A stretch of DNA of 64,000 bases from Alligator mississippiensis (taxonomy: Eukaryota > Chordata > Crocodylia > Alligatoridae), in the NCBI RefSeq assembly GCF_030867095.1, contig NC_081825.1:45622501-45686500 (forward strand), read 5' to 3'. Under the pieces are notes generated by a model, which was not told where the DNA came from, ran no database searches, and worked only from the letters and a program-made list of their open reading frames with translations. This document shows positions 57,662 through 64,000 of this stretch, piece after piece (position 1 is the stretch's first letter; each line of letters opens with the position of its first letter). The position numbers and the translations under genes are program-made.

Positions 57662-58176
57662 TCACTGGTACTGTCAGTAGCCTGAGTAGCTGGTGGGAGT
57701 GAGGCTGTCCTTGGAGGGCAGCTGGATGGGGTCCTTCATGAAGGGATTGGGGTTCTGTAACTGCTGGATCATGAAGTGTGTGAGCAGGATCCTGAGGCCC
57801 TCAATCAGGACCAGAAGGATGCCCCCTATCATGGATGAGCCCACCATGGCCAAGGGGCTGCTGCAGGAAGTGAGGAGAGTACCTGTGAGGGCTTCACTGG
57901 TGATAGAGTTCAAAGGACCCTCCTTGCCCTGCATCTGCACTAGTTCCCAGTCAATGATAAAGAGGCTGCCCCACCCCATGAAACCACTTCCAATCTGGGG
58001 GGCTCGGACCCACATGGCATCGATGCTTCTCCAAAGCCAGTGACAGATGACCACAAGGGCATTGCTGAAGCCCTTGACAGCCTGGAGGATGCTGCCACTG
58101 TAATGCCCATGGTGAAAGCACTGCCATAGTCATCCATGATGCACCAGAGGCAGGGTTCCTGGGCATACTTCTCCAT
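57662..58176 (-). pseudogene. TIMM17B: Processed pseudogene of TIM17-family mitochondrial import subunit
   Basis: An intronless copy of a TIM17 protein, whose functional form is an inner-membrane subunit of the TIM23 presequence translocase. It begins MEKYAQEPCLWCIMDDYGSAFTMG (family: [23 protein letters not shown]). A single-base deletion near 58100 then shifts the frame. The second frame continues through RAPQIGSGFMGWGSLF, GKEGPLNSITSEALTG, PLAMVGSSMIGGILLVLIEG and an LPSKDS tail. A TGA at 57674 replaces a Gln four codons before the natural stop. At 515 bases it matches a 171-172-codon gene minus one base. RAPQIG, GPLAMVGS and the P-K tail favour TIMM17B over TIMM17A. No introns, a GC-rich remnant of 5' untranslated sequence and AT-rich surroundings indicate LINE-mediated retroposition. 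No poly(A) tail is visible. Confidence 0.9.
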
Positions 58177-58375
58177 TCAGCTGGGCAGTTGCCTGGTGGG
58201 TCATGTGAGAGGGGAGAGGGAGGTGACATGAAATTAGGACCCCACAGTCAACATCAAACTCCCATCCTTCTGGTTACTAGCTCAGCACACAGGCCCTTAA
58301 GCCATAGAGAAAACATAAATATTATATTTTGCTCAATATAACACTTCATCAGGATTTACAACGATACCTCTTAGA

Positions 58376-58955
58376 TTCATAGATCGTAAGGCTGGAAGGG
58401 ACCTTGAAGATCATCAGGTCCATCCCCCTTCACTAGGCAGGAAAGACAGCTGGGGTCAGGTGACCCCAGCAAGGTGACTGTCCAGTCTCCTCTTAAAGAT
58501 TTTCAGTGTAGGCGACCGCACCACCTCTGGAGGGAGTTTATTCCACAGTCTGGACACTCTAAATGTGAAAAAGTTTTTCCTAATGCTGGGCCTGAAATAG
58601 TCTTCCAGGGGTTTGTGGCCATTACTCCTGGTTTTCCTCTCAGGTGCCCTGGTTAACAGCTGCTTTCTGAGTCCTTGATGTACTTCCCTGATGTAGCAGT
58701 AAGCAGCTACTAAGTCCCCTCTCAGCCTTCTTTTTTTCAGGCTGAAGAGTCCCAGATCCCTCAGCTTTTTCTTGTATCGCTTGCCATGCAAGTCTCTAAT
58801 CATATGGGTGGACCCTTTTCTGGACTCTCTCAAGTTCTACCACATTCTTGTTAAAGTGCAGCTCCCAGACCTGGATGCCATACTCCAGTGGGGGCTTCAC
58901 CAATGCCAACAAGAGTGGAAGAATCACTTCCTTCTTAAGTACTTGAAAGACAAGA
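58376..58955 (-). mobile_element. CR1 LINE, 5'-truncated
   Basis: The 3' end on the left begins ATTCATAGATCGTAAGGCTGG. The minus strand encodes the ORF2 C-terminal part: LKKEVILPLLLALVKPPLEYG, a VQKR segment, LGLFSLKKRRLRGDLV, FFTFRVSRLWNKLPPEVV and RRLDSHLAGVT. One frameshift lies at about 58800-58830. This is a third CR1 subfamily, judging by its 3' sequence. Confidence 0.9.
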
Positions 58956-58970
58956 AAAATCCCAGTTACA

Positions 58971-59163
58971 CTCAGTGGTATAACAATGTAGCCTGGGACA
59001 ACTGCCACACACGGGGGCAGCAGCAACTTCCAGCTGCCAGTGTGCCACTGGCTCTGTTTTGCAGCTGCAGCAGCAGCATTTTTTTTTTTTTTTGGTGCAC
59101 CCACCCCCTTAGTTAGAGTCAAGGGACACTACCCTAGTTACCTACCCTAGTTATGCCACTGAG
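58971..59163. mobile_element. MITE-like element with CTCAGTGG termini
   Basis: The left end CTCAGTGGTATAACAATGTAG and the reverse-complemented right end CTCAGTGGCATAACTAGGGTA match over most positions, enclosing about 193 bases with a 15-T run at 59079-59093. CAGTGG-type ends are seen in hAT elements. The flanking eight bases do not clearly repeat. It abuts the truncated end of the neighbouring CR1. Confidence 0.55.
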
Positions 59164-59686
59164 CAGACTGATAATTTTTCTGTTTTCTCCAATGGGCTAG
59201 GATTCCAACCCATAAAGAAAATGTTAGAAAGGTTGAACTGAGATAATGAAGAAAGAAGTAATGTAGTTTTAGGTATTTCTGATCTCCTTTCCAGCAGCTC
59301 TATAGATAGTAGGAGAGATTTTTCTCCTGTCTCATTATGCATATGCCACTTATTTGACATTAGCCAGCTGTTGCTCTTTTCACTTGCCCATTATAGTTTA
59401 AACAGGGAAGGTAGGGGAGGACAAGGGGGTGGAGAAAGCATTGTTTTTTGCTTGCTTGTTTCTTTGTTTCAAATACCCTTCTTGTTTGGAAAGAAAACTG
59501 TATGTTGGCAAGTAAAATGAATTACTGACTTCTGGTAGTTTAAGAAAATAAGTGTCTGAAGGACCCCAGAAGGATTCTGTCCATGAAAACAAATTTTAAT
59601 AGGGGAACCATTAAAACAGTTTTCCTTAGTGTCAATTTATTTTAATTTACAAGCAGATCCCCTAATGTAAACCTAAAATAAATAAT
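59164..59686. other. Non-coding, no feature recognised
   Basis: AT-rich sequence without a recognisable gene or repeat. Confidence 0.6.
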
Positions 59687-59815
59687 CACAGAATGATTAA
59701 GAAATAAGGCTTGAAGAGACTTCCACAGGTCCCCTAATCTAACCCCCTGCCTGAGGCAGGGCCATCCATATACAAACCACCTTACACAAATTCATTGTCT
59801 ACCCTCTTTAGAAAA
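59687..59815 (-). mobile_element. CR1 LINE 3'-end fragment
   Basis: Plus-strand TCACAGAATGATTAAG and ...AAGAGACTTCCACAGGTC...CCCCCTGCCTGAGGCAGGGCCATCC are the reverse complement of a diverged classical CR1 3' end. Confidence 0.75.
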
Positions 59816-59894
59816 ACTACACTGTTACCTGTAACAAAACAAAAAAAAAACACATAACATCCTAATTTCTAAAAGGCTAAGCAGTGATGTGTAG

Positions 59895-60283
59895 CGGGGG
59901 GGGGGGGGGGGAGGGAGGGAGGATTGGTGACCAATATCCTGTTGCTGCAAAAGTTATTAAAATATGCTCAAGAGGTCCCAGGAAGAAGGCCACTTCCCAT
60001 GCTGCAGAGAAAAGCAGAAACCCTCACAGTCCATACCAGTCTGACCATGGGGTAAAGAAAGAGCAGGTTAAGGACTATTTAAAAAAGCTAGACATGTACA
60101 AGTCCATGGGGCTGGATGGGATGCACCCAAGGGTGCTGAGGAAGTTGGCTGATGTGATTGCAGGGCCATTAGCCATCATCTTTGAAAATGAATGGTGATC
60201 AGGAGAGGTCCTGGATGATTGGAAACAGGCAAACATAGTGCCCATATTTAAGAAAGGGGAAATCCAGGGAACTATATACCAAT
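59895..60283 (+). mobile_element. CR1 LINE ORF2 fragment, 5' part, cut by an LTR
   Basis: After a 17-G run at 59896-59912, the plus strand encodes [55 protein letters not shown], a stop, then GEVLDDWKQANIVPIFKKGEIQGTIYQ. This is the start of the CR1 reverse-transcriptase region of the classical bird/reptile subfamily. It breaks at 60283, exactly where the LTR starts; the continuation is at about 61946. Confidence 0.85.
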
Positions 60284-61272
60284 TGTTGGCTTAGAAATGG
60301 TATTTGAAGGCTTGTTTTTTGGGAATTGGCTTATAGGTATAGATATATGCATTATAAAGGGTCAAGATAGGCATCAGGGGTTAACTGAATTTCTAAAGAG
60401 CTTGGGAAACACACACACATCTTCTCATGGCCCTGGAAGCAAATGGTCTGTTTAGCACAACAAGGGCAACGGATGGACACAGGCTAAAATTGAAGGGGGA
60501 CGTGCTATAACACGAGATCACAGCCTTCAAGGCAGACAAGTTGGCAACTCCACCGGGACACAAAGGTAGTAACACAATTGGGTAGTAACACAGGCTGGGA
60601 AGCAAAGGAGGTATGTCCCATAACACCAGATAAGTGACACCAGCAACAAGTCATTAGAGAAAAGGGAAATTAAGTCCCAGTTTTGGGAGAACAGACCACA
60701 TTAAGACAAGGCCCGCAAGGCTACATGAATGTGTGACCACAAAGAGAGAACTAAACAGAGACAGTCACACATGAAGAGTCATCAAGGGGAAGGAAAATAC
60801 AAAAGCAGAAACTTAAAATTAAAAAAGGTCCCTCCCTTTGTTTTGTCCATCTCTCCTGTCCTTCCCTCCCTGTCCCTCTGTTTTGCTCCCTGAAAGGGGT
60901 CCCCATCCCCATCCCTGTCCCCTGGGAAGGGTTCCTGAGGTCACCATGGACCGAGGGCATACCAGCAGCCCATCTCACACACCCCACTGAAGGTGGCCTT
61001 TGGACCTTGGCATCTTACCTCCAGACTGCTGACACCTAAGAGAAAGAGCCTCAGAGTGGAGCCTGCATCCTAGCCAGATGCACTTTGACTCTGATGACAA
61101 TCCTAGGATTGGTAGATATAGAATTGCTTGATTGTTTGTGTTGTTGTTTTTCTGTTCTTACTCTGTATCAATAAATTTGTCTATTATTGACTGGCAGGTG
61201 TTGTGGTCAGTCTGAGGGTTGTGCCCGCCCAGAACAAAGGTATAGGTGCTGGGTCCAAATCCAGTGTCAACA
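60284..61272 (+). mobile_element. Endogenous retrovirus 5' LTR (copy 2)
   Basis: A 989-bp LTR beginning TGTTGGCTTAG and ending CCAGTGTCAACA, colinear with the solo LTR at 11108-12101 with many substitutions and small indels, so both are old or from different lineages. It has AATAAA at 61170-61175, about 100 bases before the end, and a weak TATA-like site near 60797. Unlike copy 1 it is followed by a primer-binding-site-like sequence and leader, so it is the left LTR of a larger provirus whose remainder is deleted. Confidence 0.85.
61170..61175 (+). terminator. Polyadenylation signal of the retroviral LTR
   Basis: AATAAA in the expected R-region position. The corresponding site in the solo LTR (11996) has decayed to AGTAAA. 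Confidence 0.6.
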
Positions 61273-61274
61273 AT

Positions 61275-61292
61275 TGGGGACTCCACTGGGAC
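61275..61292 (+). promoter_or_regulatory. Retroviral primer-binding site, proline-tRNA-like
   Basis: TGGGGACTCCACTGGGAC starts two bases after the LTR terminus. It matches the canonical tRNA-Pro-type site of gammaretroviruses at about 13 of 18 positions. Its position is exactly right; the tRNA identity is tentative because of the mismatches. Confidence 0.55.
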
Positions 61293-61945
61293 ACAAGGGT
61301 AGTAACCTGACCGATCAGGGAATTTGTTGATGCAGAGTGATCTGTTTTAGAGGGGTCAGTCAAGACTCACAGTGGAGTAAGGCTGTGGAACTGCCAGTGG
61401 AGACCTGTTGGTAAGGTAAAACTGTGTAGTAGATCCAACCAGAATATTAACCTAAGTAACTATGTCTGTGTTAAAGTCTTTTATGCAGGAGAGGTGGTTT
61501 GTTACTGATGACTGGGAAACTTTTTGTCTGGGTCAGGCAAAGTAGTGGATATAGTTACATGCTCTGGTCTGCTTGGGATTAAGTAAGAACCTCCTGTGTT
61601 TGCAATACGAAGCTAGGAGAGAGCAAAGAAAGTCATCTCTCTTCTGGAAAGGCCATGTGAATAAACAGAGTCCTTTGACTAGGGTCCTTGGGAAGGTTTA
61701 CAGTCTTTTATAAATGGTTACAAGAGCAGTTGGGTGTTTTCTGTGGCGTTTGTAAGGTGTAGATTACAAATTTAGGTTATGGCAAGGCAGACTGTTATGC
61801 AGGCAGTGCAGCTTCAGAGATATCAAAGACAGAGGAATGTGAGACAGACACTCTGGAATCCTGTGTGCACCAGAGAATAGAGGCAGCAGAGGGCACAGAA
61901 AGAGGCAAAGTATGTTACTGGACATCTGCTCAGGGAGTGGCAGAA
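61293..61945 (+). mobile_element. Retroviral leader and possible start of gag, truncated
   Basis: Follows the primer-binding site. It has no long frame. A short frame from an ATG near 61789 (MARQTVMQAVQLQRYQRQRN) could be the first codons of a gag gene but is too short to identify. The region ends where CR1 sequence resumes, with no 3' LTR, so an internal deletion removed the rest of the provirus and about 300 bases of the host CR1. Described as a relic only. Confidence 0.45.
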
Positions 61946-62195
61946 AATGTGTATGGACTGAATGAATGGACTGTAAGGTGGATAGAAAACAGGATGAGGC
62001 ATTGGGCTAAGAGGGTAGTAATCAATGACTTGATGTCTAGTTGGCAGCCAGTATCAAGTGGAGTGTCCCAGGAATCGGTCCTGGAGCTGGGTTTCTTCAT
62101 CAGTGACATGGAAGATGGCATAGAGTGTGCCTTCAGCAAGTCTGCAGATGACACCAAGCTGGGGTGGGGGGGGAGGGGCGGGGGCAGGGGGAGTA
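61946..62195 (+). mobile_element. CR1 LINE ORF2 fragment, continuation after the provirus
   Basis: The plus strand encodes GLNEWTVRWIENRMRH, a KRVVINDLMSSWQPVSSGV segment, SQESVLELGF, ISDMEDGIECAFSKSADDTKLG, the reverse-transcriptase segment with the SADD catalytic site. Same subfamily and strand as 59895-60283. It is ended by a G-rich run and the start of the minus-strand CR1. Confidence 0.85.
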
Positions 62196-62197
62196 GT

Positions 62198-64000
62198 AGA
62201 TTAATAAATTAATAGATGTTAGGGTCAGAAGAGACCTCCGTAGGTCATTGAGTCTGACCCCCTCCCCTGGGCAGGAAAGAGTGCTTGGGTCAGATGACCT
62301 CAGTTAGGTGCTTGTCCAGTCTTCTCTTGAAGACCTCCAAGGTAGGGGAGAGTGCCACCTCCCTTGGAAGCCCATTCCAGATTCTGGCAACCCTTACTGT
62401 GAAGAAGTTATTTCTATTGTCCAACCTAAATCTTCTCTCCAGCAATTTGTGGCCATTGTTCCTAGTTATTCCAGGGGGTGCCCTAGTAAACAGAGCAACT
62501 CCTATTCCCTGCTCCCCTCCTCTGATGAATTTATAGGCAGCCATAAGATCACCTCTCAGCCTTGTCTTGAGAAGACTGAAGAGATCTCTAGGTCCCTCAG
62601 TCTCTCCTCACAGGGCCTTGCCTGCAGGCTTCTAACCATACCAGTGATGCTCCTCTGAACCCTCTCAAGATTTTCCACACTCCTCTTGAAGTGCAGCACC
62701 CAAAACTGGACACAGTACTCCAACTGCAGCCTGACCAGTGCCGCAGAGTGGAAGTATCACCTCCCTTGACCTGTTCATCAAGCATCTGCTAATATATGAT
62801 AAAGTGCAGTTAGCCTTGTTTATCACTTCATCACATTGATGACTCACATTCATCCTGGAGTCAACTATGACTCCAAGATGCCTTTCTGCTGCCGTGTTGC
62901 TGAGAAGATTATCCCCCAGCTTGTAAGTGTGTTTGTGGTTCTTTTTGCCCAGGTATAGCACTTTGCATGTGTCTTTGTTGAACTGCATCCTATTTCATTC
63001 TGCTCATTTTTCCAACCTGTCCAGATCTTCCGGGATCCATTCCCTACCCTCTTGTGTGTCAACTCTGCCCCATAATTTGGTATCATCTGCAAACTTGGAC
63101 AAGGTGCTTTCCACTCCCTCACCCAAGTCACTGATGAAGACACTGAATAGCACTGGTCCAAGGACTTAGCTTTGCAGGACTCCACTGCCCACATCTTTCC
63201 ATGTCAATATCAACCCATCAACCACTACTCTTTGGATGCAACCCCTAAGCCAATTTTCCACCCACCTGATCAATTTGCCACCCACCATCATCTACATCAC
63301 AGCCTGTCAGTTTATTTATAAGAACAGAATGAGATGTTGTATCAAAGGCCTTCTTATAGTCTAGGTAGATGACATCTACCTCAACTCCTCTGTGGAAGCA
63401 TTTTGTGTCCTGGTCATAAAAAGAAACAAGTTTAGTCAGGGAGGAACTACCTGCAATGAATTCATGCTGATTTTCTTTCAGCATTATTTCCTCTGCTGGG
63501 CTCCCACAAATGTGATCCTTAATGATTTTTTTCTAGAGTTTTCCTAAGGATAGAGGTGTGAGACTTACTGGTCTATAGTTTCCCATTTCCTCCCTCCTCC
63601 CCTTCTTGAAAATGGGGACCACATTGGTGCTTTTCCAGTCCTCTGGGACCCGATTGGAGCACCATGAGTACTTGAACAGCTTTGTCAGTGGCTCTGTTGT
63701 GACACTGGCCAATTCCTTCAGCATCCTTGGATGATATTCATTGGGGGCCACTGATCTGAACACATCCAGCCCCTCCAAGTGCCCCTTCTCTAAGTCTGCG
63801 CTAACAGTTGGTGGGCTGATGTCCCTCCTGTGTCTGTCTATGATCCAATTGGGAGATTTGTCTTGGTCTGTGTCTAGAAATACAGATGCAAAGAACTCAT
63901 TGAAGAGCTCAGCTTTGTTTCCCCTATCTGTCGCCAATTGCCCCACTTTGTCCTGTAGGGGTCCTATGCAACCCTGCACCTTCCTTTTGCTTCCTATATA
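62198..64000 (-). mobile_element. CR1 LINE, continues beyond the window
   Basis: The 3' end is on the left (ATTAATAAATTAATAGATGTTAGGGTC), followed on the minus strand by the 3' untranslated region and ORF2. It runs to the window edge, so its 5' end is not seen. The 3' repeat differs from the other copies, marking a fourth subfamily. It inserted into, or recombined with, the plus-strand CR1 just to its left. Confidence 0.95.
62290..64000 (-). pseudogene. CR1 ORF2 reverse transcriptase, multiple frameshifts
   Basis: From the right: KVGQLATDRGNKAELFNEFFASVF, DVFRSVAPNEYHPRMLKELA, VPEDWKSTNVVPIFKKGRREEMGNYRPVSL near 63600; YLDYKKAFDTTSHSVLINKL near 63340; a catalytic block near 63080 translated as MIPNYGAEL in one frame (FADDTKLWG in the family); CKVLYLGKKNHKHTYKLG near 62930; LGVIVDSRMNVSHQCD; and the tail FFTVRVARIWNGLPREV with RRLDKHLTEVI at 62290. 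Four or more frame changes separate these blocks, so it is inactive. The N-terminal part lies outside the window. Confidence 0.9.

Noticed and set aside
1..64000. CRISPR arrays, bacterial operons, riboswitches, tRNA or rRNA genes
   Set aside because: None were seen. The repeat content is eukaryotic and no tRNA cloverleaf with A and B boxes was recognised by eye. A covariance-model scan would be needed to exclude decayed tRNAs.

Overview
This is vertebrate nuclear DNA, most likely from a crocodilian; a turtle is the main alternative. It has no operons, no bacterial start signals and no continuous host gene. At least a dozen CR1-clade LINE copies carry the archosaur/turtle type of 3' end, with short repeats built on TCATAGAT or TCATAGAA. 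Other families present are PIF/Harbinger, Helitron, hAT-like, mariner-like, endogenous retroviral LTRs and a second, older LINE clade. The species call is inferred from this repeat content. The unique DNA is AT-rich, and GC-rich islands mostly coincide with inserted elements or expanded minisatellites. The window reads as intergenic or deep-intronic.

Layout: 1-9.5 kb is AT-rich with two DNA-transposon MITEs, CR1 3' stubs and a CR1 nested in an older LINE (6.36-7.2 kb). 9.5-13.3 kb is a GC-rich island with a Harbinger fragment, split by a solo retroviral LTR with a 4-bp target duplication. 17.0-20.3 kb holds a GC-rich inverted repeat, a decayed Harbinger transposase (-) and a 5'-truncated CR1 (+). 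24.3-26.8 kb holds a Helitron fragment (-) and LTR-like DNA. 29.7-32.7 kb is a GC-rich composite with a roughly 50-bp G-rich minisatellite, flanked by two diverged copies of a hairpin-forming repeat. 36 kb has a fragment of the second LINE. 38.2-39.5 kb is a CR1 (+).

39.5-42.3 kb is an internally repetitive block. It contains one possible novel gene on the minus strand, with a TATA box, an ATG, a consensus GT-AG intron and an in-frame second exon. 42.3-44.7 kb is the best-preserved CR1: one frame of about 756 codons broken by a single TAG. 46.2-52.3 kb is a nest in which a near-complete CR1, with an ORF1 esterase domain, sits inside the second LINE, which is also split by an LTR-like insertion. 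55.6 kb has a palindromic element with perfect 28-bp inverted repeats around a (TA)n tract. 57.7-58.2 kb is an intronless TIMM17-type retropseudogene. 59.9-64 kb is another nest: CR1 (+) split by a retroviral 5' LTR with primer-binding site and leader, then abutted by a CR1 (-) that runs off the window.

Nearly every coding feature is a dead or dying mobile-element gene. What the sequence mainly offers is insertion order and inverted-repeat structure. Only the TIMM17 retrocopy traces to a known host gene. The two-exon candidate at 40.8-41.6 kb is the only plausible undescribed gene, and it is speculative.
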